A stretch of DNA of 45,700 nt from Chloromonas sp. AAM2 (taxonomy: Eukaryota; Chlorophyta; Chlorophyceae; Chlamydomonadales; Chlamydomonadaceae): contig QAXH01000862.1 in assembly GCA_004335635.1 (NCBI GenBank), positions 1-45,700 on the forward strand, in the 5' to 3' direction. Under the pieces are notes generated by a model. That model was not told the origin of the DNA, ran no database searches, and worked only from the letters and a program-made list of their open reading frames with translations. Position numbers and translations under genes: made by a program. Positions 35,501-45,700 of the stretch are shown here, piece after piece. Numbering within the stretch: the first letter of the stretch is position 1; each line of letters begins with the position of its first letter.

Positions 35501-38500
35501 CATTGGCCGCTGCCTGGACCTTGGGGTGCGGGTCTGAGAGCACCTCGCTGATCCTGGGCACGATGGTGGGCAGGCAGCTGCCCAGCTGCTTGGGCGCGCA
35601 GTGCGCCATGCTGCCCAGCAGCTGAACACTGCCCTGCTTGGTGCGCCAAACCTACAGGGAAAGGGGCGAAGGACGGTGATGGCAAGTCGTCACGCAAGAC
35701 TAAATGCAGAGCTTGGCTAGCGCACGAACGTTTGCGCGGCATCGTGTACGGGACTGTGACCATGGGTTGCATTGCCAGCATCTTGCAACACTGCCCTTTG
35801 CACACATGCTGACCCTAACCTAACCCTAACCCTAACCCTAACCCTAACCCCCTAACCTATGCTGTGCGATGACGCGAGAACCAGCAGGGTGCAGATGAGT
35901 TTGCCCGGAGCGATGTTCCGTTGTAATTCAAATGAGCATAGTCCTGCCCCTGCCCTACCTTGTCCTCCAGGCCCTTGAGCAATGAGGGAAGCACAAGCTT
36001 GACACCTGTGCCGCAGGAACACAAACATACCAGGAAGTGATGCCGTGATGCGATGGTAAGGGATGTGGTCACACATTCATCGGGAAGTGATACTGTGGCT
36101 ACTTGGAAATCAATGCACCACATCAGTGGTGAGTGGTGTATGCTGACACAATCAGGCGTGTCGCACAGCTCAAGTGACTGGGTGATTTAGCAAATGTGAA
36201 CCGAATTGTATTGTTTGGGCTCTTGTGACCAGTTGTTAGCTCTGTGCACGCCTGCCCACCGGATGCAGTGAGCTGCCCCATGATCATCCTCGCTGCGTCC
36301 TCTGTGGCCGCTCGGACCTGCACGAGCGAACATTAGAAAAACGCTGGCGCCTTGAACCAAGCTGTCTGCCCGAAAGCCCTGGCGCCTTGGAACCCACACA
36401 TGTCGCCTTCAAATTGTCACTTGAAGGCCTTGCGTATGTGGCCTTGCATTGCCCTGCACTTTCCCTACCGGGGCAGCTTATGAGCTGCACAATCGAAAAC
36501 GTACCTGTGGCACTGTGTCTCCGTAGCAGTTGAGGAGAAGCGGCAGGATGTAGATGATGTACCTGAACAAGACATGGCAACGGGGCAATGTCTTGTTCAC
36601 ACCAGTGATTGCGGCCAGAGTCAAGATGAATATTCAGGCACTCAGAACATCGTACAAGGCAAGACCTGCTAGTTCGGTGTCGACTGATTGCCCTGACCTG
36701 ATGTGCAAGACCCATGTGATGCATGTGGCATTGCTTACTCACGGTTCGAATAGCTTGCCCAGTTTGTCGCTCAGGCACTCGAAAGCCAGCAGGGCGCCCT
36801 GCAGCAACAGGAAGTGAACAAGCGGGGCTCGAGGTGCAATCACAACCAGCAGGGTCACATGTCAGGCTCTGCTGCTGGCAATTGTCTGTAGAACTATCTG
36901 AGAACAGACCTCATAACCTTGCCCAGCATTCATATGCATCATGAGGCCGCAATGTCACAGCACACAGCTTGACCAGGAATTCGGCCATATGAAGCTGAAA
37001 CCGATGAGATTAAAAAGTAACTGGCTGCTACCTGCCATGACAACACCACTCAGCACTTTCACTCACTTCAGGACTCTGTAACCATTTGGAGATGGCCTCG
37101 CCTACCGCTTGTTAAACCCCCACACACGTTCTGGCATGTAAAGTGACAGACCTAGGTTCAAATCCAGATGATGTCAGGGGGGTCTCGAATGTAATCCTTT
37201 GCAATGCGCAAGCATGATGACACTTGACCCATCTTCTGTTTGACGTGTCGGACGAAACAGATGTAACAACATACATCACACTCCTATTCTCCTGTATCCC
37301 TACCTCTCTAGCTGCCGGTTCCTTCTTGTCCTCCACTGCTGTCTTGAGTGCATCCATGATCCCGCAGTTCTTCATGCTCATGATGCCAAGGCCCTTTACC
37401 AGACCAGCTATGCCAAACGCAGCACCCCGCCTGGGAACAAACGGGCAACAAGCTGCGAGTGGAGAGAGGTCAGCAGCTGTACGTAAGTGGCAGCAAGTCC
37501 TGAGTGGGTGAGCCGGCGCCAATGGCCGGGAAAAGGCTGTGGGAATCAGGAGAGCACGCATGAAGAACGAAAGAGTCAACAGACCGAGGAGAAAAAAGAA
37601 CGTCCAAGAAGGAGCAACAGACAGCAACACGCCCAGACGGCTGTTGATGCAAGAATGAAGTCGTGATCATTCGCACCTTTCTCCGTATGTCTTTCCCTTG
37701 GTGAGTGACGTGAGCAGTCTGGCCACAAGCGAGTCGATGGAGTCCTTGGAGCTGGCGGCCAGAGGAGCCATGAGCGGAGACATGCAGCTGCTCACGGCGC
37801 GCTGCGGCCATGTAGGCGAGGGCATGTGCACATGTGGCAGGGGAAAGGATGCGTGGGGTGGGGTGGGCAGCGGCATGATGCAGAATTACTTTCCTCAGAA
37901 GTGCTGTTCAAATCAAGCCCTCTGGTTCGACCCACAATCTTAGCTTACTTATAGCTGTGCAAGTGTCAAAACCTGCATTCTTGTTCACCAAACGTCGCCC
38001 AGATGCAGAATTCAAAACCCGTCCCATTCACCGATACCCCAACCCATACCCGTGCTGGCTTTCTCATGATAATGGCTTGGAGCGGGCCACAGAGGCCTTG
38101 AAGCCTTGATTTTATCCCTTTGCCCTGTCAACGGACGCACCATGTAAACATACTTGACAGGCAAGAACCCCGAATGAATGATTATCGAAGTCGGTACCTT
38201 TTCCACAGCTTCGTGCTTCAGGCTTACAGCAGCTCCTGGTTTTGGCACGTGCGTGCTGAAACCAAACTGCCCACCCTGTACTTGCACCCCATACCTACCA
38301 AAATAGCTACATAGGGAGGGCCTGCTTGTTTCCTTTCAAACCATTTGATGAAACATCAATACACGTCCTAGACGTCCTACTCCTAATGCAACTGTAAATT
38401 GACAAATGACAAATGACACACAGTCTTCAAACACCGCCATACAGTGCTGAACCTCAAATATTGCACGTCCTGATCGATACGAAGCCACACTACACTGTAC

Positions 38501-38955
38501 CTGCACAGCTTCCGAGGGCGTGCTGAGCACCGATACAAGCGTGTCCACCACGGAGGCGCGCTTGGGGTCGTCCGGCGGCAGGTGGCGTGCCAGCGTGCCC
38601 AGGAACACCACCACCCCCTCGCGCACAAGGTCGTAGCGAGCCTCCTCCTCGCCACCTCCGCTGCGCGGGCCTGAGGACTTGGAATCGCCTGGAAAAATTA
38701 CGCCAGAGCAGAACTCGCGGCTGCCTGATGGTACAACCGCTCATGATCAACTGGGCGGAGATCGAAGGGGATGTAGCACTCATTATGGTGTCAAGTTCGA
38801 AACAACCATGACATTACAAACTTTGATGGTGGCAGAACCATTCACATTACAGTGGGAGGCGCTTAGAGGGGATTGTAGCAACCGAGTGACAAGATAATGA
38901 CTGGCGATGCCGGATGCCTGATGATGGCAGCAGCTGGCGTCAACAAAGCGTGCCT

Positions 38956-38998
<43 letters not shown>

Positions 38999-41900
38999 CA
39001 TGGCCTTCAGTCCGGGGAGGACTGCTCAGCGGGGGCAAGGGGGAAGGGGAATTGCCGGTAACCTACTGGTCACCACTGCACCCTTTTCAACAACAGCAGA
39101 GTCAACTTGAACAATTTCCAGCGCGATAGACTGTGTTATCTCCCAGTACTCAACCCTACAGCAACTAAGGGCAGACAAAGCGTGCCTTTGCAGCTGGCTG
39201 CTGATTCCAGTAGGTGGCACAAGCAAGGTAAGCATCCTCGATTGTACCTCGATCGTACCTCGATCGTACGCATCTCTTACAAACTTGTGAGATGAACGAT
39301 ACGAAAGATACAAACTCTGTGCGGTTGTTTGATTACCGAGCACTAATAGCGTGCAGTGACGTGGGTGGATGACTGCACCTGGTGCCGTAAACAATGTGTG
39401 CTTCTGCAGCAAATCAGTCACTTGGAGTCACTTGGGATCCTGCTCCTGGCTGGAGGAGTCAGCAGGCGCTCACCTAGGTAGGACTCAAACAGGGGCAGCA
39501 TGCGCTGTGCATGCGCTGAGCCGTGGGCGTCCACTATGGCCGTGCCAGCAGCAACCATCTCCTCCCGAACCTGAAACCGACAATGAAACCGCAAGTGGGT
39601 GTCTGATGTATGTGCATGTAATGCATCCGCGTGTAGTAGACGATTGTTCCATAAGTTCCATTGTTACCGCCACCCATCTAGACAATCCCGCTTTACTACA
39701 CAATACAACATAATAATGGTTTGTGTCCAACATGTCCAATCTGTGTTCTTCCAAAAACCTCAACGTTCACTCCTTCACTTGCGTCTGTCATCCGGTCCTC
39801 AAGCTCAACCGCTCGAGCTTCCAGTTTTTGGTCCACTTGATGTTGATAGAGTATTGAACTGATATCCAATCTTCCAGAATCCGGTGCATCAATCAATGCA
39901 CAATGCTTACCTTGTCACTGTGATCCGCCAGACCGTTGCCGATGAGGAAGTCCAGTGCTGCCGTGACCTCGGCGTCGTTCAGGTCCGAGGCCAGGGCCCG
40001 GAGGGCGGTGGCACAGCCGCGGCGCGCCAACACACCGCCGTCCTGCGGGACCACACGCGGGAAATATGGCGCTGTCAGAGAAACGGTGTATGGTAGTTTC
40101 AACCTTGTGGCTGACCGTGATAGCCCAGGGCCAGCCAACCGTTGTGGTGTTAGAGGAACGGTATGTGATGGTTTCAAGCTTGTGGTGGATCATGACAGCC
40201 ACATATGGCTGCTGATTGAAGCAGAGACCTGGGCCCTAGGAGCTGTGCAGATAACTTCAGGGCAACTCTGTCCTTGGAGTCTGACTACGGTGGAAAGCAG
40301 TGACAACAGAGCAGGGTTAGGTTATGTTCAGCAGGTGCAGAGCATGGCTGCAGTATCTCCCCGCCTGGTTTGTCTGCCTTGCTCGTTCTGCTTTCCTGCC
40401 TAGGGTGGTTCAGGGCGGTGCCCCTCCCGCTTCGTGTCCGGTGACAGTTCCCCAGTTCAAACAGACATGGGAAGGTCACCCCACTGGGCACTGTGCAACC
40501 ACAGGCCGTCTCTGCCCTTGAAGTCTAACAAGAGTTGACAGCAGAGCAGGCAGTACTTACAGTTACATTAGCCAGTGATTCAGTTACATCAGCCGGGTGC
40601 CCCCCAGATCAACATATACGGTAAGGTTGCCTCACCTCATAAGCTGCGATGATAGCCGACAGCACGTTGCTCGTAGTGCCTGGGTGGGCCTTGGCCGCGG
40701 CCGACAGGGCAGCGCCGGCAGCCTGCTGCACCTCAGGCGGACTCTGTGTGCACATGCAAGGCAGAGAGGGAGCAGTCTGAGTGGGGTCATCCCAAGAAAC
40801 CACGTTGAACTCAACTGTTCTCAGCCTCATCGTGGTGAATCTGTTAACTGAGGCAACTATTTGACTATATTTGCATGAGCTCGGGATCAGCTCATATGAG
40901 CGAGTGAGTGAGCAGGCTGGGCTCAACTGGCACCCTGTTCACAGCCTGAACGGTTTGCATCTGTTTATCCGAGGCAACCTACACACACGTGTTGGAATCC
41001 ACTCATCCATGGACTTCACGTGCGCCATTATTCCATGCAATCGAATGCAAAAGCGCTGCCATGTCATGACGCACACATGGGGTAGGCGGCTGTAATGGCA
41101 CACGTGCTGAACCATTCAAGCGCACCTGGGTCACATGCTCAACCAGGTGCTCCACATAGTCCGCTGGGATGGAACAGCCGGCCTGCGTCAGCAGCACAAG
41201 CAGACGCACAATAGTGTCATTCACAGCTTGCCATTGGATTGGTGATCCAACAGGCCTGATTGTACACGTGATCACATCATGCCATGATGCAAGATGATAA
41301 TCTTTTCAGTATGTTTTCGTTTCAGCCTTGTCATGTCCAGAATTGCAAGGCTCCTCTCCGTTTCTTGCAGAACTGTCCTTCCCACGGCCTCTGCTCTTGC
41401 CGCCTGCCTCTCAAGGCCTACTTTCTCTCCGTTTGACTTTTAACAACAGTCCTTTACTCCCTACTGCCCATCGATATGTCCCACCTGCTCCCAAAGCTGT
41501 TGGGCTGTCTTCGCGTTCTCCTCATTGACGTCACACCGAGCCAGGTGCAGCAGGCACACCTGCACAAGACGAGGAAAGACGACGCACACTTGAACGTCAA
41601 CACATAAATGATCCTCAGATAGGCAGCACGTCAAGTCCTGGCTTCATTGCAAGGACTTTCTACAACCCGCGACATACCTTTTTGCACACGCAAAGGCGAC
41701 CAATGCAGACCATGTCCCCAGGCACTACCCAGTATCTATCACCTTCGCACCCTCACGCCTACATTCCAAGGCAATCAATGCACATGCAACAGCACGACAC
41801 ACATGCAAGGCACGATGCCAGGCGCTGATTCATATTTATCAAGCAACCTTTCTTTCTCTCTCATTTCCCCACAACAAAGTTCTCCGACCCGCAATATACC

Positions 41901-44900
41901 ACTTTGCACATGCGCAGGCAACCATGCAAGATATTTCCTGGACAGTACTTGGCATCCGCCAATCTTTCACCCCTCCTCCACCCTGCCGTGCCACCTTGCA
42001 CAAGCCAAGACCCTCTCTCACTAGCCCGCTCACCAGTTCAGGGTCCTCTGGCGGTCCCCTGGGGTGCGCCAGTGCCGGCACCTCGTACAGCGACGACAGG
42101 GCGGCGGCTCTCACGGGCGCGGCCGCATGCAGCACGCCCCTGGCAGCCGCCACCGTGTCCTCCTCCTGGGTGCAGCCCGAGCCGAGCTGCTTCAGAAGGG
42201 GAGCCACGCGATCCCTGGGACATGGGAAGGATAAAGCAACGGTTAGCGCCTGTTAGCGAACGGTTAGCTGGCTAGTTAGCGGTCCACTGGACATAGGTAT
42301 AAGACTGAGGGTTGGATAGGGTTAGTACGTGCAACCCCGCACTCACGCCAGCATAAGTGCTGCACTGTGCTGGGACGCAGAGCAGCAGCGTACGTATGCG
42401 TGACTTGATGCAGCATTGCCTTGCACGCAAACAAGTTAACACCACACACGCACACCACACAGGTGCCAGGAGCTGCATACATCAGTATCGCCACACACAG
42501 CCGTCTGCGTTGACCCAAAGACAGCGCAATTTGTCGCCATCCATGCACTTTGATCCGGCGGCAGTGGCTCTATGGAAACCTGTCAAAACCTCTGCACCCA
42601 CACAGCTTTCTGATGTCAGCACGCACAACTGTCAGCAGGTGATCCCAGCCCTTGCATCGGGCACATCGGCCCCTTCAACCCACCATTGGGTTCAGCCCAC
42701 TCTCTCCGGCAATCACTTATGCACTCTGCCGCACTGTCCACCGCCCATACTGAGCTCGTCTCGAGCTCCCTATCTTCTGCTGCATCCTTTGTCAGCCCCA
42801 CCTGAACGCTGGAATGACCCCCAGCAGGTGGTGCAACAGCGTGAGCGTGTCGGTGCGCGGCGCGTCCACTCCGGGGCCGCAGTGCAGCGACAACAGGGCC
42901 AGCGCGTCCTCGTGTAGGGGCGTGTGGGAGGGGGAGGACAGGATGGACTGCGGAGTAGACAGCAGAATTCAGTGTTTCTAGTGAAACTAAACAAGCAGAA
43001 ACAAAACTGACAATATGAAACTAAAAATGAACTTGAACTTGCCCTTGCGAACGACTGACGAAGGATGGGATAGTGCTTGGCTGCCTGCTTTATGCGGAGC
43101 ACACAGGAACATACATGCAACATAAATTAGTGTTTGTCAAAAGGGACTTGGGACTGCTTGGCCTAGCACCGCCTGCACAGAGCGCAGGTCAAGATTGACA
43201 GGTCCATGTGGTTCCAGTGCATCTCATCTTTGGTGCACTTTGTCTCTCTGTCATGCAAGAGCTGCGTCAAGGTCTGAGAACATCTTCTGCTGACAACCTG
43301 GTCTAGCTAACAGACCAATACTGACAGCCATACCAATACCGCTAACCGCTATATCGACCAATACTGACAGCCATACCGCAATACCGCTAACCCCTGTTGG
43401 CTGCTGTTGAGCGCCTAGCTGGTTGGTCCTGCGGTACCGTGGGTTGAACCATGAGAAGCTATGTAATGATGATGATGAATGAAAAATGATACCAATACCA
43501 TGCAGATCACTTGCCTGCAATATGGGGAAGAGGAAGCGGTAGGCGGGACCTGGCAGCTGTCGCCTGTCGCCTGTTGCCTGCACATCAGCACAGGGGCAAG
43601 CGCATCAATGAAAAAGGAATAACGAATGAAGAGTAGCTTAGCTGAGCAGCCGCAGAATGAGATAAGTTGGTCTGCTACTGTAGGATTGAGCCAAGCTCAG
43701 CCAGACTAAATGAGTGTCTGAAGCTGGTTGAGATGGTGAAGGGCCTAGGTCAACGCTCTCCTTACCTTGCGCAGCGCGTGCATCACATCCACCGCCTGGC
43801 TAGCATGGGCCACGTCCCCGGGTCGCACGCCACCAAGACCACACTGCAAAGGGCATGACAGCCATCATGCGGTGACGTCATGGTATGTAGAACTTTTTTC
43901 GGGTGATGCCACTCACGCTTGCAATGATCTGCTCACGGTGTTGCAGGAAGTGGCATTTATCATTATGCCTACAACTTGTTCAGGGAACACACATAGCGAA
44001 AGCAACGGCATGAAACAAGCTGATTATCCATAGTCCCGGACTCAGTAGATTTGTGCGAGCCTTATCCCAGCTAACGCCTGCCCTCTAAGGCCTTTGACCC
44101 GTGTGTATTGCATCAGGTGCTGCCTGTGTCATGGGCACTGGCCTGTGCCAGCACCACTAGTCTTAGTGATGCTGTGATGGAGAGTGCGTGGCATCAACCA
44201 ACACAACTAACCCGTGCCAGCACCACCAGTCTCAGTGATGCTGTGATGGAGAGTGCGTGGCATTAACCAACACAACTAACCTGTGCCAGCACCACCAGTC
44301 TCAGTGATGCTGTGATGGAGAGTGTGTGGCATTAACCAACACAACTAACCCGTGCCAGCACCACCAGTCTCAGTGATGCTGTGATGGAGAGTGCGTGGCA
44401 TTAACCAACACAACTAACCTGTGCCAGCCCCACCAGTCTCAGTGATGCTGTGATGGAGAGTGCGTGGCATTAACCAACACAACTGACCCGAGCCAGCACC
44501 ACCAGTCTCAGTGATGCTGTGATGGAGAGTGCGTGGCATTAACCAACACAACTAACCTGTGCCAGCACCACTAGTCTTAGTGATGCTGTGATGGAGAGTG
44601 CGTTGACGTTGAGCGGTGCGGGCAGGCAGGAGGACAGGGCGTGCACGGCCCTGAAGGCAGCGTCACCTGCATGCAACGCAACACCGTGCGGAATGGTTGG
44701 TGGGACAGGCAAAGTGCTGGCAGTGTTGGACATGGCATTGCCTGGACAACACAGTAGAACACAGTGCATGCACTGGACTGGGACATCGCAGACATTAGCC
44801 CCTAGTGAAGGGGCAGGAGTCATCATGACAGGAGTCACCATAACAGGAGCTATCATTACAGTACTGGACACCGGAAAACAAACGGATACCATACCAAAAG

Positions 44901-45700
44901 CTAGCCAAGCCTGCAAACCCACGCTGTCTTTCCTTCCTGCCCTGAGATGCATCTGTGTTGAAACGCTTCAGCACGCCTAAAACACCATGTCTTGCAACGT
45001 CCACCACACTTTCCCAATCCCGGTGCTCTGCGTTGCCAAACGTTCAAGCGCTTTCAAAGCACCAGCCTAGTCCTACTCCTTTGATGTGGTTCTTTCACGA
45101 CAATTTGATGTTCCCTGCACGTACCGGCGATGCGAGACGCCAGCAGCGGCATGACCAGTTCCTGCAGCTGCTCCAGCCTGAGCCCGGCGGCGCGCGGGTT
45201 GCCCGCCGCCACAGCACACAGCGTGTCGGCGCCCAGCTCCAGCCGCGCGCGGATCACGTTCACGCGCTCACGCACCTAACCAACACATACAACATAGTTG
45301 GTTAGAGTTGTGAAACCAGGTTTTGAATACAAGCAGTCAAGGCCACAATGATGTTGCATGCTAACAGAAAGGACATCGTAAAATCAGTCAGCACAACTTG
45401 TGTTGATCGCCTGATTGTCTTTGGTTGCACAGGCGACTGCTCCTGCCGTTACATGCTGTCTCGTCTGCCATCGTGTTGTGTGCACCACACCCCAGGGCAT
45501 CATGGCTCCATCCTAGACCTCTTTCCTGAGCAAACCAGGCTTTGCTTCATAGGTCTAACCATTTGTTAAGGACAGCACACACAAGCGCAGGTGGCCAGAT
45601 CCTAGACTTCGCGTTCTCAAGACCACCTTGTGGGATCGGCAGCACATGCAGCAGGGTGGCTCGACCCCACCTGTGCCTCCTGGTCCAGAGTAGCCTGTCG
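20525..45700 (-). CDS. GCN1: GCN1 translational activator (HEAT-repeat protein), 5'-truncated by the window
   Basis: GCN1 binds ribosomes and, with GCN20, activates the eIF2-alpha kinase GCN2 on uncharged tRNA or collided ribosomes. Forty-nine exons are visible, 5397 nt in one frame, 1798 residues; family members have about 2600-2700, so roughly the first third lies to the right of 45700. The whole chain is HEAT-type helical repeats. Diagnostic stretches include Gly-Glu-Arg-Arg-Gly-Ala-Ala-Phe-Gly and Gly-Leu-Val-Lys-Gly-Leu-Gly (37304-37801), Val-Lys-Leu-Val-Leu-Pro-Ser-Leu-Leu (35959-36005), Trp-Arg-Ile-Arg-Gln-Ser-Ser-Val (31280-31413), Gly-Gly-Ser-Asp-Asp-Glu (30962-31012) and Gly-Pro-Leu-Ile-Arg-Ile-Val-Gly-Asp-Arg-Phe (25403-25546). 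The eEF3-like region falls at about residues 475-900 of the fragment and the GCN2-binding region in the last third. The protein ends with an acidic stretch and Glu-Leu-Tyr. The sequence follows the land-plant form (ILITYHIA) more closely than the animal one. Confidence 0.96.
22995..23077 (+). repeat. Dispersed SINE-like repeat, copy 1
   Basis: An 83-bp stretch matches 43396-43478 in the same orientation at 77 of 83 positions. It holds a TAGCTGGTTGG motif (like a tRNA A box), a GGGCTGAACC motif (like a B box) and a GATGATGAT tail. It lies in a GCN1 intron. Confidence 0.6.
23468..23491 (+). repeat. Short telomere-like run
   Basis: Two perfect TTAGGG-type units followed by a degenerate one, inside a GCN1 intron. 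Confidence 0.6.
23678..23881. repeat. 29-bp minisatellite with assembly gap, touching a GCN1 donor
   Basis: To the right of the gap, units start at 23771, 23800, 23829 and 23858, period 29 bp, C/A-rich on the plus strand; simpler CACACC repeats lie to the left. On the minus strand each unit reads GTGAGTGTGGG and so on, and the last one is the real 5' splice site of the GCN1 exon ending at 23882. Confidence 0.85.
23723..23770. other. Assembly gap (48 N)
   Basis: A run of N inside the CACACC/29-bp minisatellite; the true length of the array is unknown. Confidence 0.99.
26376..26537 (-). repeat. 162-bp tandem duplication of a GCN1 splice acceptor
   Basis: The acceptor and first codons of the exon at 26232-26375 (TCTGCAG then TCGCTCGTGTC) recur 162 bp upstream at 26537. 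Flanking intron pieces also match: 26450-26516 against 26590-26640 share GGAG..TG.GCAATG and CCAGGGG.TATG. The copies are diverged. The 54 codons between the two acceptors are open in frame. Confidence 0.7.
30301..30420. repeat. 24-bp minisatellite, five copies
   Basis: Exactly five units of 24 bp in two versions (CGACGATG... and CGAGTACG...) in a GCN1 intron. The plus strand is open through it because 24 is a multiple of three; I regard that as incidental. Confidence 0.9.
31633..31883. repeat. 38-bp minisatellite with telomere-like core beside a GCN1 donor
   Basis: Units alternate CCTAACCCTAAGTGACATGT with GCCTGACCCTGACATGTG; the regular part has period 38 bp and the left part is degenerate. 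The array ends within 10 bp of the 5' splice site at 31892. Confidence 0.85.
33155..33274. repeat. CAGAC pentanucleotide repeat
   Basis: About 24 units of CCAGA/CAGAC with one interruption (CCGACC near 33220), in the GCN1 intron upstream of the exon 32958-33053. Confidence 0.92.
33834..34025. repeat. 29-bp minisatellite, about 6.6 copies
   Basis: Units beginning AGGCGATTGCACAACG recur every 29 bp from 33835 to 34009, nearly identical, inside a GCN1 intron. Because 29 is not a multiple of three, all frames cycle, and the array stays open on both strands. Confidence 0.92.
35813..35853. repeat. Interstitial telomeric repeat (CCCTAA)n
   Basis: Five to six CCCTAA units (TTAGGG on the minus strand) in a GCN1 intron about 105 bp from the 5' splice site at 35958. 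Confidence 0.85.
37080..37295 (+). mobile_element. Candidate tRNA-derived SINE in a GCN1 intron
   Basis: A perfect tRNA T-loop/B-box sequence, GGTTCAAATCC (37154-37164), is preceded about 60 bp upstream by a TGGCCTCGCC stretch that resembles an A box. It is followed by about 130 bp of unique body ending close to the donor of the exon 37304-37430. No full cloverleaf can be folded by eye, so a working tRNA gene is unlikely. Only one copy is in the window. Confidence 0.4.
38955..38996. repeat. TTG trinucleotide microsatellite
   Basis: About fourteen TTG/GTT units in a GCN1 intron. Confidence 0.92.
43396..43478 (+). repeat. Dispersed SINE-like repeat, copy 2
   Basis: Partner of 22995-23077 (77 of 83 identical, same orientation). 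Here the B-box-like motif is GGGTTGAACC. It ends in GATGATGATGA and then A-rich sequence. It lies in the GCN1 intron after the exon 43515-43577. Confidence 0.6.
44147..44603. repeat. 69-bp minisatellite that includes the end of a GCN1 exon
   Basis: Six full 69-bp units start at 44147, 44216, 44285, 44354, 44423 and 44492. A seventh, partial unit (44561-44603) is the genuine 3' end of the GCN1 exon 44557-44666. Each unit therefore carries a copy of the last 14 codons or so and of the donor region. An in-frame TAA in every intronic copy prevents read-through. Confidence 0.92.

Larger units (their letters stand above)
20525..45700 (-). other. GCN1: Exon map of GCN1 (5' to 3', minus strand)
   Basis: Exons: 45671-45700 (partial), 45125-45275, 44557-44666, 43766-43843, 43515-43577, 42802-42947, 42034-42214, 41485-41559, 41126-41182, 40636-40743, 39911-40042, 39474-39570, 38501-38688, 37677-37801, 37304-37430, 36743-36798, 36505-36562, 36260-36317, 35959-36005, 35487-35651, 34970-35116, 34361-34471, 33651-33761, 32958-33053, 32487-32657, 31893-31965, 31280-31413, 30962-31012, 30542-30633, 29961-30122, 29619-29745, 29243-29308, 28484-28601, 27944-28059, 27292-27462, 26869-27021, 26232-26375, 25732-25839, 25403-25546, 24971-25088, 24276-24388, 23882-24002, 23362-23416, 22638-22723, 22241-22328, 21844-21932, 21368-21550, 20874-20969, 20525-20625. 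Every junction is in phase. All introns are GT-AG except the one after 43515, which starts with GC. The least certain exons are 23362-23416, 22638-22723, 41126-41182 and 31893-31965, whose starts were chosen by phase and alignment to family memory. Confidence 0.85.

Noticed and set aside
37130..37175. tRNA gene around the GGTTCAAATCC motif
   Set aside because: I could not form an acceptor stem or D arm; a SINE-type remnant fits better.

Overview
The window comes from the nuclear genome of a green alga, probably a chlorophyte of the Chlorophyceae. The genes are dense with short exons (most 50-180 bp) and GT-AG introns. One encodes a GCN1 that resembles the land-plant form residue for residue, and one encodes a class II (GlpX-type) fructose-1,6-bisphosphatase with a plastid-type leader. 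Introns are rich in minisatellites. There is no bacterial-style operon, CRISPR array or prophage. The only assembly gap is 48 N at 23723-23770.

Layout. 1-6295: mostly unrecognised sequence, with two weak minus-strand exon candidates (812-1531), a possible degraded coding fragment (about 3190-3970) and a small possible membrane ORF (5165-5398). 6296-7206 (minus): a three-exon gene for a 146-residue, proline-rich protein with a plastid-like N-terminus. 7207-7604: a compact 398-bp divergent promoter. 7605-12651 (plus): a complete 12-exon GDA1/CD39 apyrase of 454 residues with an N-terminal signal anchor. 12652-15718: no recognisable gene. 15719-19293 (plus): a complete 11-exon class II FBPase, also 454 residues. 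19294-20524: convergent 3' spacer. 20525-45700 (minus): GCN1, 49 exons and 1798 residues visible, running off the right edge, so its promoter and roughly the first third are not in the window.

All splice phases in the four gene models close without a frameshift, which is the main internal proof of the models. The genes do not form a pathway: apyrase acts on nucleotides in the secretory system, FBPase in plastid sugar-phosphate metabolism, and GCN1 in amino-acid-starvation and stalled-ribosome signalling.

Most notable beyond the genes: several tandem repeats start at, or overlap, a 5' splice site (69-bp, 29-bp, 38-bp and GT arrays); a 162-bp tandem duplication copies a GCN1 splice acceptor and keeps the frame open; SINE-like dispersed repeats lie in GCN1 introns; and the FBPase resembles the actinobacterial rather than the cyanobacterial GlpX type. 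I see no convincing new multi-gene system.
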